55,328 nt of DNA from an uncultured Eubacteriales bacterium (GCA_948468535.1 CAOKIL010000004.1:1-55328), one strand, 5' to 3'. Shown: positions 1 through 10,242, numbered from the stretch's first letter. Translations and numbers: made by a program. Notes: generated from the letters alone by a model not told the origin.

Positions 1-32
1 CGGACGGATTTGAGTTAAAGGAGCGTTAATCT

Positions 33-1424
33 ATGAAAAGAAAATTCAAAAAAACACTTTGTTTGCTGCTGAGTATATTATGCTCAGTTGCATGTATTGG
101 AGGCATTACAGCAAACGCCGAGGTTAGTATTCCGTCTGTGATTAAAGTCGGACTGTTTTACGGCTCAAATGCCAAAACATCGTTTGGTGTATCATGTGAA
201 AGGGGATATTATGCCGGATGGTTTGATGATCGTGATTTTAAAGAGGACAAGATTATTGAAAATACGGATATCAAAATAGGTCTTGATACAAACGGACAGG
301 TCACAGCATTTGACTTAAACGGTAATCTTTTATATCAGGAATCAGGAAATCAGGGGCTGGGCATCAGTCCGATATATACCAACTTTTGGGAAGAACGTTT
401 TTCGATTGACGGGACAAGCTATCGTGGCAGTCTGTATTTTATTAAAGATGGCGACGGTATTGCGGTGATAAATATAGTCGATATGGATCAATACCTGTAC
501 GGTGTTGTTTCGCGTGAAATGAGCGACACATGGCCGATAGAGTCACTTAAGGCACAGGCGGTGTGTTCACGCAATTATGCGGCGCAGAACCTAAACAAGC
601 ACTCGGCTTACGGCTTTGATATATGCGCAAATACGCATTGCCAGATGTATACAGGTATAGAACGTGAGGCACAGTCGATATATGATGCGGTTGACGCAAC
701 CCGCGGACAGGTTCTTACATATAACGGCGAGCTTTGCAAGTGTTATTATTCTGCTTCGATGGGAGCAACCACCGAAGATGTAAAATACGTGTGGGGCAAC
801 GAAGTGCCGTACCTCGTATCTGTTGATAATTCCTATGAAGATACAGAAAACATACCAAACGGTGTGTGGTCAGGTGTTATTACTGTTGATGAAGCATCAA
901 CAATGATGCGCAACAAGGGGTATGATGTCGGCGATGTGCAGAAGATAGAAGTTCTTGAATATTCACCAAACGGAAGAGTAATAAAAATGCGTGTGACAGG
1001 CAACACGGCTATAAAAACTCTTGAACGCGAAGCGTGCCGTCTTGTATTCAGTACAGTCACAAAGAGTCAGATGTTCACTGTTGTAGGCGACGGCGAGGCG
1101 GAAGGTCATGCGTATGTTGCAGTCACAGACGGTCAGAAGCTTGCAAGAGTTCGTCCCGGCAAGCTTGAACTTCTGACAAGCGTCGGACGTTCGGAATTCC
1201 AAGGTGAAACACTGTATACGACAAACGGACGTTATCAAAAGACATATCAGGATTCTACAGAAGTCTCCGCGGCAAACAAGAGTTTTACGTTCAGGGGACA
1301 GGGCTGGGGTCACGGAGTAGGAATGAGCCAATACGGTGCAAGAGGTATGGCTAATGCAGGCTACAATTATGCTGATATACTAACGCATTATTTTTCAGGT
1401 GCAGAAGTAACTCAGGTATATTAA
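33..1424 (+). CDS. SpoIID/LytB-domain secreted protein
   Basis: The 463-residue product starts with a basic segment and a hydrophobic signal sequence ending near ANA-E (about residue 29), so it is probably exported. The central part carries the SpoIID signature (GVVSREMSDTWPIESLKAQA, about residues 155-175) and the C-terminal GHGVGMSQYGARGMA motif of SpoIID/LytB proteins. Known family members are peptidoglycan lytic transglycosylases acting on denuded glycan in engulfment, or amidase enhancers. The start is supported by AAAGGAG at 17-23. It lies 55 bp before queA. Because it is not in a spoIID-spoIIIC context, it may be a SpoIID paralogue rather than SpoIID itself. Confidence 0.88.
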   Translation: MKRKFKKTLCLLLSILCSVACIGGITANAEVSIPSVIKVGLFYGSNAKTSFGVSCERGYYAGWFDDRDFKEDKIIENTDIKIGLDTNGQVTAFDLNGNLLYQESGNQGLGISPIYTNFWEERFSIDGTSYRGSLYFIKDGDGIAVINIVDMDQYLYGVVSREMSDTWPIESLKAQAVCSRNYAAQNLNKHSAYGFDICANTHCQMYTGIEREAQSIYDAVDATRGQVLTYNGELCKCYYSASMGATTEDVKYVWGNEVPYLVSVDNSYEDTENIPNGVWSGVITVDEASTMMRNKGYDVGDVQKIEVLEYSPNGRVIKMRVTGNTAIKTLEREACRLVFSTVTKSQMFTVVGDGEAEGHAYVAVTDGQKLARVRPGKLELLTSVGRSEFQGETLYTTNGRYQKTYQDSTEVSAANKSFTFRGQGWGHGVGMSQYGARGMANAGYNYADILTHYFSGAEVTQVY

Positions 1425-1479
1425 ATCTGTTGAATTTTTGAATTGTGATTATAACTCAGGAAAGGTATAATATTTTTAA

Positions 1480-2505
1480 ATGACAACAAAAGATTTCTAT
1501 TACGATTTACCGCCGGAACTTATAGCTCAGCATCCGCTGGAGGACAGGACCGGTTCAAAACTGTTGTGTCTCAGCCGTGAAACAGGCGAAATACAGCATA
1601 AGCATTTTAGGAATATTATTGAATATTTAAATCCAGGCGATTGTTTGGTGATGAACAACACGAGGGTCATTCCTGCCAGACTTTATGGCGTTAAAGAGGA
1701 TACCGGCGGAAAGATTGAGTTTCTGCTGCTCAAGAGATTGGATATAAATACATGGAACGTGATTTTAAAGCCCGGAAAGCGCGCAAGATGCGGAGCGAGG
1801 TTTGTGTTCGGAGACGGAATGCTTAGGGCAGAGATAACTGAAGTTTGTTCGGACGGAAACAGAATCGTCAGGTTTGAATATGACGGTGTGTGGGAGGAAA
1901 TCCTTGATAAGCTGGGTGAGATGCCGCTTCCACCGTACATAAAAGAGAAGCTCAGCGACAGGGAACGGTATCAGACAGTATATTCCAAAATAGAGGGTTC
2001 GGCTGCCGCACCGACTGCCGGTCTGCACTTTACAAATGAACTTTTAGATAAAATCAAAGTAAAAGGTGTGAGTACTGCGTATCTCACACTGCATGTCGGA
2101 CTTGGCACATTCCGCCCGGTTTCAGTCGAAAATGTAGAAGAGCATGTAATGCACACTGAGCATTATGAAGTCACAAAAGAAGCTGCGGATATAATAAACA
2201 GTACCCGAAAAAACGGCGGCAGAATTATTGCTGTCGGAACAACATCTGTCCGTACTCTTGAGACGGTTGCGGATGATGACGGAGCAGTTCATGAGGGGAT
2301 AGGCGATACGAGTATATTTATATATCCGGGCTATAAGTTTAAGGTTACCGATAGTATAATAACAAATTTTCATCTTCCTGAATCTACCTTGCTGATGCTG
2401 GTTTCGGCATTTGCAGGCAAGGACAATATATTCAGGGCTTATGACATTGCGGTTAAGGACAAGTACCGCTTTTTCAGTTTCGGTGACGCAATGTTTTTAT
2501 ATTAA
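1480..2505 (+). CDS. queA: S-adenosylmethionine:tRNA ribosyltransferase-isomerase QueA
   Basis: The 341-residue protein matches QueA in length and along its whole sequence: an N-terminal start of type [31 protein letters not shown] near residue 55, the [10 protein letters not shown] motif near 176, and a C-terminal [19 protein letters not shown]. QueA transfers the ribosyl part of SAM to preQ1 in tRNA anticodons to make epoxyqueuosine. It is directly followed by tgt, the preceding step of the queuosine pathway, so the two genes form a pathway pair and probably one transcript. The preQ1 biosynthesis genes queCDEF are not in the window. Confidence 0.97.
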   Translation: MTTKDFYYDLPPELIAQHPLEDRTGSKLLCLSRETGEIQHKHFRNIIEYLNPGDCLVMNNTRVIPARLYGVKEDTGGKIEFLLLKRLDINTWNVILKPGKRARCGARFVFGDGMLRAEITEVCSDGNRIVRFEYDGVWEEILDKLGEMPLPPYIKEKLSDRERYQTVYSKIEGSAAAPTAGLHFTNELLDKIKVKGVSTAYLTLHVGLGTFRPVSVENVEEHVMHTEHYEVTKEAADIINSTRKNGGRIIAVGTTSVRTLETVADDDGAVHEGIGDTSIFIYPGYKFKVTDSIITNFHLPESTLLMLVSAFAGKDNIFRAYDIAVKDKYRFFSFGDAMFLY

Positions 2506-2541
2506 TTTGGCAGGACTTTGCTGAAAAATCAGGAGAAAAAT

Positions 2542-3672
2542 ATGTTTAAAATATTAAAGCAACAAGGCAGGGCAAGACGCGGAAGATTTGAAACTGTACA
2601 CGGTACAATTGAGACCCCTGTGTTTATGAACGTCGGAACCGCTGCAGCAATTAAGGGCGCACTTGATACGTTTGACTTAAAGGAGATAGGGTGTCAGGTT
2701 GAGCTGTCGAATACATATCATCTGCATCTGCGTCCCGGTGATGATGTAGTCCGTGATATGGGCGGACTTCACAAATTCATGAACTGGGACAGACCTATCC
2801 TTACCGACAGCGGCGGATTTCAGGTATTTTCACTTGCCAAGCTGCGTAATATAAAAGAAGATGGAGTTTATTTTTCATCTCATATTGACGGAAGAAAGAT
2901 TTTCATGGGACCGAAAGAGAGTATGCAGATTCAGTCAAATCTTGCTTCTACTATAGCAATGGCGTTTGATGAGTGTATTGAAAACCCATGCGAAAAGGAC
3001 TATGCAAAGCAGTCTGCGGACAGGACGGTTAGGTGGCTGAAACGCTGCAAGGCTGAGATGAACCGTTTAAACAGTCTTGATTCCACGATAAACAGGAATC
3101 AAATGCTGTTTGGTATAAATCAGGGCAGTACATATGATGACATCCGTGTTGAGCATATGAAGCAGATAGCTGACCTTGACCTTGACGGCTATGCCATAGG
3201 CGGACTGGCGGTAGGCGAATCAACAGAGGAGATGTACAGAATCATTGAAAGCGTTGAACCGTATATGCCGATGAACAAACCGAGGTATCTTATGGGCGTG
3301 GGTACGCCGGTCAATATTATTGAAGCCGTTGACAGAGGCGTTGATTTTTTCGACTGTGTAATGCCGAGCCGAAACGCAAGGCATGGAACTTTGTTTACTT
3401 CAAAGGGAATAGTGAATATCAGAAACGCCAAATATGAGAGGGATGATTCGCCTGTTGATTTAAGTTGCAGATGTCATACTTGCAGAAACTTCTCGAAATC
3501 ATATTTGCGGCACTTGTTTAAGGCAAACGAGATGCTCGCCATGCGTCTTGCGGTTATTCATAATCTTTCTTTCTATAATAATATGATGCAGGAAATCAGA
3601 GACGCGCTTGACAATGGTGAATTTGATAAGTATAAACAAAGTAGGGTCGGAGTTTTAGATAAAAGAATATAA
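2542..3672 (+). CDS. tgt: tRNA-guanine transglycosylase Tgt
   Basis: The enzyme exchanges guanine-34 of GUN-anticodon tRNAs for preQ1 (or queuine). Visible family marks are TDSGGFQVFSL (catalytic Asp region), GGLAVGE, the second catalytic Asp in FDCVMPSRNARHGTLFT, and the zinc ligands CRCHTC with a His about 25 residues on. The open frame reaches back to a TTG at 2518, but the ATG at 2542 is preceded by AGGAGA at suitable spacing and gives the usual 376-residue length, so I chose it. It follows queA by 36 bp. Confidence 0.97.
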   Translation: MFKILKQQGRARRGRFETVHGTIETPVFMNVGTAAAIKGALDTFDLKEIGCQVELSNTYHLHLRPGDDVVRDMGGLHKFMNWDRPILTDSGGFQVFSLAKLRNIKEDGVYFSSHIDGRKIFMGPKESMQIQSNLASTIAMAFDECIENPCEKDYAKQSADRTVRWLKRCKAEMNRLNSLDSTINRNQMLFGINQGSTYDDIRVEHMKQIADLDLDGYAIGGLAVGESTEEMYRIIESVEPYMPMNKPRYLMGVGTPVNIIEAVDRGVDFFDCVMPSRNARHGTLFTSKGIVNIRNAKYERDDSPVDLSCRCHTCRNFSKSYLRHLFKANEMLAMRLAVIHNLSFYNNMMQEIRDALDNGEFDKYKQSRVGVLDKRI

Positions 3673-3707
3673 AACAAACTAATAAACCAATAAACGGAGG
3701 TAAGCAC

Positions 3708-4529
3708 ATGGGATTAAATTTTATTGAGATAATCAGGTCTGTTATACTCGGTATTGTGGAGGGCATAACAGAATGGCTGCCTATAAGCAGCACAGGTCAT
3801 ATGATTTTGGTGAACGCGTTTATGAATAACTACGATACGTTTACATCATCGGATTTGTACTTATACGTTATACAGCTTGGTGCGATACTGGCGGTCGTAA
3901 CTTTGTATTTTAAGAAGCTTAACCCGTTTTCTTCGTCAAAGACCAATCAGGAGAAATCCGATACATGGCAGATGTGGTTCAAGGTAATAATTGCTTGTCT
4001 GCCTGCGGCAATAATAGGATTGCTGCTTGATAATATTATGAATAAGTTCGAGAATCCGTGGGTTGTTTCAGCGATGCTGATTATATATGGTATTGCATTT
4101 ATTATCATTGAATCAAGAAACAAAACGGCAGTTATAAATGATATGAAGTCAATGACATACAAAACTGCATTATATATAGGTATGTTTCAGGTTTTGTCAA
4201 TTATTCCCGGTACATCGAGATCGGGCGCGACTATTCTCGGCGCGATAATCTTAGGCTGTTCGAGAGGTGTAGCTGCTGAGTTTTCGTTCTTTTTGGCAAT
4301 CCCGGTTATGTTCGGCGTGAGTCTTTTGAAGATAGTAAAATACGGTCTAAGTATGCCATTTAATGATATTTTTGTTCTTATAATCGGAATGGTGGTTGCA
4401 TATGTGGTGTCAATGATGGCGATAGAGTTCCTGGTTAGCTATGTCAGAAAGCATGACTTTAAAGCCTTCGGATGGTACAGAATAATTTTGGGCGCTTTGG
4501 TAATAGCGTACTTTCTTATAATGTTTTAG
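3708..4529 (+). CDS. uppP: Undecaprenyl-diphosphatase UppP (BacA family)
   Basis: The 273-residue, strongly hydrophobic protein (about eight membrane segments) has both BacA signatures: EGITEWLPISSTGHM near residue 22 and PGTSRSGATI near residue 169. It dephosphorylates undecaprenyl diphosphate so the lipid carrier can be recycled in peptidoglycan synthesis, and overexpression is known to give bacitracin resistance. The start has GGAGG about 8 bases upstream. It is 35 bp downstream of tgt and could be read from the same transcript. Confidence 0.97.
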   Translation: MGLNFIEIIRSVILGIVEGITEWLPISSTGHMILVNAFMNNYDTFTSSDLYLYVIQLGAILAVVTLYFKKLNPFSSSKTNQEKSDTWQMWFKVIIACLPAAIIGLLLDNIMNKFENPWVVSAMLIIYGIAFIIIESRNKTAVINDMKSMTYKTALYIGMFQVLSIIPGTSRSGATILGAIILGCSRGVAAEFSFFLAIPVMFGVSLLKIVKYGLSMPFNDIFVLIIGMVVAYVVSMMAIEFLVSYVRKHDFKAFGWYRIILGALVIAYFLIMF

Positions 4530-4617
4530 TATAGTTTGTAAAGATACTGTAATATTGCGGCATTAAGTTTTATGATTATGGATGAACTATATAGTGCGTG
4601 TTTGTTAACATTGCATA

Positions 4618-4646
4618 TTGCGGATTACTTTTTTATATGATATAAT
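4618..4646 (+). promoter_or_regulatory. Promoter of the SLH-glycosidase gene
   Basis: TTGCGG (4618-4623) and an exact TATAAT (4641-4646) are separated by 17 bp. Transcription would begin near 4653. This excludes the earlier in-frame starts at 4618 and 4648 and supports the GTG at 4693. Confidence 0.6.
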
Positions 4647-4692
4647 TATGTTTATTCAAGTTTTTTTACACAAAATAAAAAGGATTGATTTA

Positions 4693-7341
4693 GTGAGAAA
4701 CCATAAAGGTATACATAACAACAGAAAAATTTGTAGTATGATTTTTGGAAAGAATGCAAAGCGTGTAATGTCTTTAGTAACGTCGGGGCTTATCGTTTTC
4801 AGTTCGCTTACCGGTTTTGCATCTGTTTTGGGAGAACAGACTTCTCATAGACAGACTGAGTTTGCTCAGGGAACGACCTATAACCGCAATACGTTTGAAA
4901 ACAGCAGTGTAGGTCAGCAGACTGAAAACTTTTTTGAGTACATTCCAAATGTTGACGTTCTGCCTATTATTTCAAACGGTGAACAGGTATTCGGCAAAAG
5001 AACAGTATCCGAGGCGAATGAATATTTAAATGAACAGGGAATATTCGCAGCTATGGGAATGAACGCGGATTTCTTCTCGTTCCAAACGGGCGTGCCGATG
5101 AGCAATACAATCACTGACGGATATGTTCTGACATCAGATGCAGATCTGACGACAGGTATCGGATTTAATAAAGACGGTACGGCTTTTGTTGCACCTATGC
5201 AGCTTAGCATTAATATATCGCCTGATGACAGCTCATATTTTAATGTAGAGTGTCTTAATAAATACCGTCAGCCGTATGCTTTGTATCTGTATACCGATGA
5301 GTTTGGCAGCTATACAAACGCATCGGGCAGTGGCAGAAATGTAGTGCTGGGAAATGTGAGCGGAAACTTAGCAATTGGACAGGCAGTAACGGCAACTGTT
5401 GAAAATATATTTGACGATGACGGTTCGGTTGAGATTCCTGACGGAAAGCTCGTTTTGAGCGTTGACAATAACGCCGCATGGGAGATTAAAGCACGTCTTG
5501 ACGTACTCAGTGTGGGACAAACGGTGACAATACAGGTGAGCGAGATTACAGGTGAGAGCCGCTGGAGTGCCGCACAGTACGGAACAGGATGTCTTGGCGG
5601 AACGCTGGTCAGAAACGGTCAGCTTGACTTTGAGGACGACTCTGCCGCACCGAGAAGTGCAGTTGGAATAAAGGCGGATGGCACTGTTATATTCTATACC
5701 ATTGATGGCAGACAGGAAGGACACAGCTACGGCGTGAGAAAAGAGACCTTGGCAAAGCGTCTGCTTGAGCTTGGCTGTGTTGACGCAGTCAACCTTGACG
5801 GCGGAGGAAGCACTCAGCTTGGCGGTACCTTGCCTGAGACAACCGAGTTTCAGATACTAAACTCACCGTCAGAGGGTCTGAGAAAATGCGCGAACTTTAT
5901 ATTCCTGAAAAAGATGAACGAACCGGATGGATTGCCATATAAGCTGTTTGTATATCCGTACGGCGACTATGTTCTGTCGGGCAGCACAATAGGAGTATGG
6001 GCTGCGGCGATAGATGCGTCATATGGCAAGGCTACAATGCGTGAGCCGCTCAAGTTTAACATACAGTCTGACTTAACCGGTAGTGGGCGTTCTGTTATAA
6101 CCAATGACGGTTATCTTACAGTATATGGTGACGGCGAAGTTTATATTGCTGCAACGTCAGGTTTGGCAAACGGCAGTACAATGGTTCACTCAGTCACAAC
6201 GCCTGAGAGCATAACTGTTATGAATGAAGCGACAGGCAGCGAAGTAAGCTCAGTTACTCTTCCGGCAGGCGGAATGATAAATATGACTGCTGACTCATAC
6301 TACCAGGGTATGAACCTGAGCGATAGCGACGAGGCATATAGCTGGATGGTCAGCGACCCGAATCTCGGAACTATAACATCTGACGGAATATTTACCGCAT
6401 CAGGAAATCTGGCAAGCGGAGCGATAATTTGTTCGGCAGGTTCCGTTCAGAAAAGAATAAGCGTGGATATTTCAGGCGAGGGTGTTCCTTCAACTCCTTC
6501 AACATCAAAGCCCGATTCGTTTGAAACTGACTATCCGACAATAGTATGTTCAAGAAACGGCAGTATGTTCACCGCAAAGATATACGATGCAAAGGGTAGC
6601 ATATCTTCAGATAATATAACATTTAAAGTGGACGGCAGAAAAACACAATTCACATACTTTGACGATGATAATACTTTGCAGTACACTTTTCCCGCCGAAT
6701 TTGATAAATCTGCTCATCAGCTCACGGTCAGCGTAACAGATTCTGAAGGCTACAGCGGGTTTAAGGCACACACTATCGGCAGTCTGTCGTCGCTTGAAAA
6801 TAATTATGAAGATACAGTCGGTCACTGGGCTGAAGAGTATATCGAATATATGTCGCAGAGAGGCGTTATTTCGGGATATGAAGAGGATGGTCAGTTCAGA
6901 CCAAACCGTGACATGACCCGCGCTGAGTTTGCATGTATGCTGGCAAAATATCTTGATATAAATGTGTATAACTATCGCGGAACCGAGCTTCCGTATGCGG
7001 ATGCGGACAGTATTCCCGAATGGGCAATGATGCAGGTTCAGGCTCTGTATTCGCTTGGTATAATGCAGGGAAAGCAAGACGGCGATCGTGTTTTATTTGC
7101 TCCGTATGATAATATAAGGCGCTGTGATTATGCAGTTGCTGCAGCAAGACTGATGCCTGACGGACTTTACAGTGCGCCTATGGACGCACCTGATTCAGAT
7201 GATATACCGGGCTGGGCATACGATAGCATAGAATTGTTGCTGACCCAGGATATAATGAACGGTTACACAGATGGTTCTATACGTCCTATGAATAACGTAA
7301 CTCGTGCGGAAGCAGTAAAAATTCTTTTTGGCTTAGGATAA
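4693..7341 (+). CDS. S-layer-anchored phosphodiester glycosidase-domain protein
   Basis: The roughly 882-residue protein has an N-terminal signal/membrane segment, then a phosphodiester glycosidase (NAGPA-type) domain marked by GMNADFFSFQTGVP and VNLDGGGSTQLG, then beta-rich Ig-like segments. The last ~170 residues hold three SLH repeats (GHWAEEYIEYMSQRGVISGY; a second around IPEWAMMQVQALYSLGIMQG; a third around IPGWAYDSIELLL). SLH repeats bind secondary cell-wall polymer, so the protein should be displayed on the surface. The domain family cleaves sugar-1-phosphodiester linkages or acts on exopolysaccharide; the substrate here is unknown. The GTG start at 4693 is preceded by AAAAGGA and fits the promoter at 4618-4646. 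Confidence 0.85.
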   Translation: MRNHKGIHNNRKICSMIFGKNAKRVMSLVTSGLIVFSSLTGFASVLGEQTSHRQTEFAQGTTYNRNTFENSSVGQQTENFFEYIPNVDVLPIISNGEQVFGKRTVSEANEYLNEQGIFAAMGMNADFFSFQTGVPMSNTITDGYVLTSDADLTTGIGFNKDGTAFVAPMQLSINISPDDSSYFNVECLNKYRQPYALYLYTDEFGSYTNASGSGRNVVLGNVSGNLAIGQAVTATVENIFDDDGSVEIPDGKLVLSVDNNAAWEIKARLDVLSVGQTVTIQVSEITGESRWSAAQYGTGCLGGTLVRNGQLDFEDDSAAPRSAVGIKADGTVIFYTIDGRQEGHSYGVRKETLAKRLLELGCVDAVNLDGGGSTQLGGTLPETTEFQILNSPSEGLRKCANFIFLKKMNEPDGLPYKLFVYPYGDYVLSGSTIGVWAAAIDASYGKATMREPLKFNIQSDLTGSGRSVITNDGYLTVYGDGEVYIAATSGLANGSTMVHSVTTPESITVMNEATGSEVSSVTLPAGGMINMTADSYYQGMNLSDSDEAYSWMVSDPNLGTITSDGIFTASGNLASGAIICSAGSVQKRISVDISGEGVPSTPSTSKPDSFETDYPTIVCSRNGSMFTAKIYDAKGSISSDNITFKVDGRKTQFTYFDDDNTLQYTFPAEFDKSAHQLTVSVTDSEGYSGFKAHTIGSLSSLENNYEDTVGHWAEEYIEYMSQRGVISGYEEDGQFRPNRDMTRAEFACMLAKYLDINVYNYRGTELPYADADSIPEWAMMQVQALYSLGIMQGKQDGDRVLFAPYDNIRRCDYAVAAARLMPDGLYSAPMDAPDSDDIPGWAYDSIELLLTQDIMNGYTDGSIRPMNNVTRAEAVKILFGLG

Positions 7342-7350
7342 GAAGTTAAT

Positions 7351-7400
7351 AAAATAAAGGCGTTTCGCAAAATTGCGAAACGCCTTTATTTTATACTGCA
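7351..7400. terminator. Bidirectional terminator between the SLH gene and mrnC
   Basis: Perfect 20-bp inverted repeat AAAATAAAGGCGTTTCGCAA (7351-7370) and its complement (7373-7392) with a 2-4 base loop. A/T tracts on both sides let it serve the converging genes. It overlaps the mrnC stop codon. Confidence 0.9.
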
Positions 7401-7789
7401 AAACTCATTAATTCACAAATCCGTTCGTTCTGTTTTTTAAGATACAGATAACCAATTAAGGCTTCAATGCCTGTTGCAATTCGATAATCCTTCATCTCGG
7501 AATTTTTCGGAACATGCGACTTTGTATTTCTGCCGCGTTTAAATACGGCGAGTTCTTCATCTGTCAGCATCCTCTCGATTTTATAAAAGAATTCCGCCTG
7601 ATGTTTGCAGCAAACATACTTTGTTGCGGTTTTATGCAGTTTATTCACGTTATGGTTGGCGTCCTTTATCAGGTATGTGCGTACATACAGTTCATACACG
7701 CAATCTCCGATATACGCCAGTGTCAGCGGTGAGTATTGCTCTGCTTTTGGCATTTCGCCGCCGAGATTTTTTAAAATAGATTCTATCAT
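7391..7789 (-). CDS. mrnC: Mini-ribonuclease III
   Basis: The 132-residue protein consists only of an RNase III catalytic domain with no double-stranded RNA-binding domain, as in MrnC (MRNIII). The YIGDCVYELYVRTYL segment near residue 27 is the active-site helix, and HVPKNSEMKDYRIATGIEALIGYLYL carries the second acidic/hydrophobic signature. MrnC trims 23S rRNA precursor ends in Firmicutes. It follows cysS on the same strand, the usual cysS-mrnC arrangement in this phylum. The start has AGGAAA upstream. Confidence 0.94.
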   Translation of the reverse strand: MIESILKNLGGEMPKAEQYSPLTLAYIGDCVYELYVRTYLIKDANHNVNKLHKTATKYVCCKHQAEFFYKIERMLTDEELAVFKRGRNTKSHVPKNSEMKDYRIATGIEALIGYLYLKKQNERICELMSFAV

Positions 7790-7831
7790 ATAGTATTTTC
7801 CTGTTATTTTTTTGATAAGTATTGTTATGTT

Positions 7832-9232
7832 TTACAGACGGCTGAGCTGCTGACCTTTTGGTGTGTCCTTCACGGCATAGCCAAGTTCTTTCAGCGCGTC
7901 TCGGATTTCGTCTGACTTTGCCCAATTCTTTTCAGCTCTTGCGGTTTGTCTCTCGTCAAGCATTGCCTGGATTTCAGCCGGGATTCCTTCATCTGATTTG
8001 CTCAAAAGTCCAAGAACTCCGCCGAGTTCCCTGAGCACATCCAGTGCATATTCAAGAATTTCTTTTGACGGTTCGTTCTCGGCGGTGAGTTTTTTGTTTG
8101 ATTCACCAACGATTTCAAACAGTTCGGATATGGCGTCCGCAGTGTTGAGGTCATCCTCCATAGAATCAATAAACTTTTGCTTGTATCCGTCGAATGATTC
8201 TTTAACCTGATTTTCTTCCTGCTTTATATTTTCAATCGTACTGTTTTCGGCAAGGAATTTTAATGTTTCCATACATGTGTATATTCTGTCAAGCGCTGAT
8301 TTTGCCGATTCCATTAGGTCTTTGCTGAAGTTAATCGGACTTCTGTAATGCGCGGACAGCATAAAGAAGCGGATTACTTCATAATCGAACTCTTTGGCTA
8401 CATCACGCACGGTGAAGAAGTTACCCAGAGACTTTGACATCTTGCGGTTATCAACATTTATGTAACCGTTGTGAACCCAATAGTTTGCGAACTGACAGTT
8501 GTTTGCGGCTTCGCTTTGAGCGATTTCATTCTCGTGATGAGGAAAGATTAAATCCTGACCGCCGCTGTGTATATCAATTGTCTTTGCCAGATATTTGTTC
8601 GCCATTGCGCTGCATTCGATATGCCAGCCAGGTCTGCCCATGCCCCAGGGACTTTCCCATGCAGGCTCGCCTGGTTTTTGCTTCTTCCACAGCGCAAAGT
8701 CCATCGGATCTTGCTTATCCTCATTGACTTCGATTCTGGCTCCGCTTTCCAAATCTTCAAGCGGCTGATGTGACAGCTTGCCGTATTCCCTGAACTTTTT
8801 TGTGCTGTAATACACGTCGCCATCAACATTGTACGCATATCCGTTTTCTATAAGGTGATTAATGATATCAATGATCGCATCTATATTTTCAGTTGCTCTG
8901 GGATGAACGCTCGCCTCATGTATGCCAAGACCTTTGGCATCAATAAAATATTCGGCAATATATTGGTCAGCGAGTTCCTTTACGGTTATGCCGAGTTCGT
9001 TCGATTTGTTTATCATCTTGTCGTCTATGTCGGTGAAGTTTTGGACAAATGTCACGTCATAGCCTTTATATTCAAGATAGCGGCGCAGCGTGTCAAATAT
9101 AATAAACGGACGCGCGTTGCCTATATGAAAGTAATTATATACAGTCGGACCGCATGAGTACATTTTTACTTTTCCGTCCTCAATCGGTACGAATTCGTCC
9201 TTTTGTCTTGTAAGTGTATTAAAGAGCTTCAT
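7832..9232 (-). CDS. cysS: Cysteinyl-tRNA synthetase
   Basis: Class I aminoacyl-tRNA synthetase of 466 residues. It shows the HIGH-type motif [10 protein letters not shown] near residue 35, zinc ligands including CSCGP-region Cys and [19 protein letters not shown], and KMSKSLGNF near residue 267. It charges tRNA-Cys in the cytoplasm. It lies between cysE upstream (26 bp) and mrnC downstream (42 bp), so cysteine synthesis and cysteine charging are probably co-transcribed. I saw no T-box leader upstream of the operon. Confidence 0.97.
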   Translation of the reverse strand: MKLFNTLTRQKDEFVPIEDGKVKMYSCGPTVYNYFHIGNARPFIIFDTLRRYLEYKGYDVTFVQNFTDIDDKMINKSNELGITVKELADQYIAEYFIDAKGLGIHEASVHPRATENIDAIIDIINHLIENGYAYNVDGDVYYSTKKFREYGKLSHQPLEDLESGARIEVNEDKQDPMDFALWKKQKPGEPAWESPWGMGRPGWHIECSAMANKYLAKTIDIHSGGQDLIFPHHENEIAQSEAANNCQFANYWVHNGYINVDNRKMSKSLGNFFTVRDVAKEFDYEVIRFFMLSAHYRSPINFSKDLMESAKSALDRIYTCMETLKFLAENSTIENIKQEENQVKESFDGYKQKFIDSMEDDLNTADAISELFEIVGESNKKLTAENEPSKEILEYALDVLRELGGVLGLLSKSDEGIPAEIQAMLDERQTARAEKNWAKSDEIRDALKELGYAVKDTPKGQQLSRL

Positions 9233-9258
9233 AAGTTATCAACTTCCTTCTTAATTAT

Positions 9259-9930
9259 TTATACATCAGAATTGCACTCAATATTTTCCATGCGTTTGTA
9301 CAGTTTTTCAACTTGAACTCTAAGACTGCATAAGTCCATAGAAACAGGGTCAGGAAAGTGAACTTGGTCAAGGTCAGGAACAAACGGTTTAGCCGGAGCA
9401 ACACGCACACCCTCACGCTTTACGATATGTGCAGGAACCCCAACACAAGTGCTGTCCGGGGGTATTTCGTTCAGCACGACCGCATTTGCCGCAACTTTTG
9501 AGTTGTCGCCGACCGTGAAAGGCCCGAGAATTTTCGCTCCGCTGCCTATGGTGACATTTTTGCCTATAGTCGGATGGCGTTTGCCTTTGTCTTTTCCTGT
9601 GCCGCCGAGAGTTACACCCTGATATATTGTACAGTTATCGCCGACTTCGGCGGTTTCGCCTATTACAACGCCCATACCGTGGTCTATAAACACGTTCTTT
9701 CCAATCTTTGCGGCAGGATGAATCTCTATACCGGTTACGCGTCTTGCGTGCATCGCAATACAGTCAGCGAGGAAGTACCTGCCTTTGCCGTGGAGCTTGT
9801 GAGCGATTCTGTAATAAATCATTGCCTTTACACCCGGATAGAAAAAACAAATCTGCGCCATTGACCGTGCCGCAGGGTCACGTTCAAAGGTCAGCCGGAT
9901 TTCGTCTTTGATTAACTTGATAATCCCCAT
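9259..9930 (-). CDS. cysE: Serine O-acetyltransferase
   Basis: The 223-residue protein has the SAT N-terminal helical part followed by a left-handed beta-helix of hexapeptide repeats (IHPAAKIGKNVFIDHGMGVV, GETAEVGDNCTIYQGVTLGG, IGKNVTIGSGAKILG). It makes O-acetylserine from serine and acetyl-CoA, the first step of cysteine synthesis. The C-terminus continues about 45 residues past the helix. It is the first gene of the cysE-cysS-mrnC operon, with its own promoter at 10001-10029; a GGGGAAT ribosome binding site precedes the ATG. Confidence 0.96.
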   Translation of the reverse strand: MGIIKLIKDEIRLTFERDPAARSMAQICFFYPGVKAMIYYRIAHKLHGKGRYFLADCIAMHARRVTGIEIHPAAKIGKNVFIDHGMGVVIGETAEVGDNCTIYQGVTLGGTGKDKGKRHPTIGKNVTIGSGAKILGPFTVGDNSKVAANAVVLNEIPPDSTCVGVPAHIVKREGVRVAPAKPFVPDLDQVHFPDPVSMDLCSLRVQVEKLYKRMENIECNSDV

Positions 9931-9955
9931 ATATATTCCCCAATACTTTGAAATT

Positions 9956-9971
9956 AAACTAATCAGTTAGT
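9956..9971. promoter_or_regulatory. Inverted repeat in the cysE leader
   Basis: AACTAATCAGTTAGTT is an inverted repeat (6-bp arms, 4-base centre) between the cysE promoter and its start codon. It could be an operator or leader hairpin for cysteine-responsive control. The binding protein is unknown and the call is tentative. Confidence 0.3.
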
Positions 9972-10000
9972 TCGATTAATTATATCAAACATTAACCTAT

Positions 10001-10029
10001 ATTATAACATTAAAATTCCTTATATACAA
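10001..10029 (-). promoter_or_regulatory. Promoter of cysE-cysS-mrnC
   Basis: On the minus strand TTGTAT (10029-10024), 17 bp, then TATAAT (10006-10001). It would start transcription near 9994 and gives a ~64-nt leader before the cysE ATG. Confidence 0.6.
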
Positions 10030-10092
10030 GAGTGAATTTGCAATAATGAAATCAGTACAGGCAAATTAAATATATTTTTGCTAAAATAATGC

Positions 10093-10121
10093 TTGCATTT
10101 TGTAGTATGTAAGTATATAAT
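10093..10121 (+). promoter_or_regulatory. Promoter of the thiamine operon
   Basis: TTGCAT (10093-10098), 17 bp, TATAAT (10116-10121). It places the transcript start near 10128, just before the TPP aptamer. Confidence 0.7.
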
Positions 10122-10134
10122 GTAATTATATAAT

Positions 10135-10220
10135 TGCTGGGGGGACCGCATACAGGCGGTTGAGATAGGCAGAAGCCTGACCCTTTGAACCTGACGGTTA
10201 ATACCGACGTAGGAAAGCAC
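10135..10220 (+). promoter_or_regulatory. TPP riboswitch aptamer (THI element)
   Basis: The conserved TPP-aptamer core is easy to read: GGGGGGACC near 10139, TTGAGATAGGC near 10160, ACCCTTTGAACCTGA near 10180 and the GACGTAGGAAA end near 10206. P1 can form between TGCT (10135-10138) and AGCA (10216-10219). It lies upstream of thiC, a classic target. When TPP is bound the RNA should terminate at 10243-10270. Confidence 0.96.
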
Positions 10221-10242
10221 AGTGTTTATTTGAATATTCTCG

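Noticed and set aside
9931-10030. Possible T-box upstream of cysE-cysS
   Set aside because: No T-box core sequence or specifier hairpin is present; only a promoter and a short inverted repeat.
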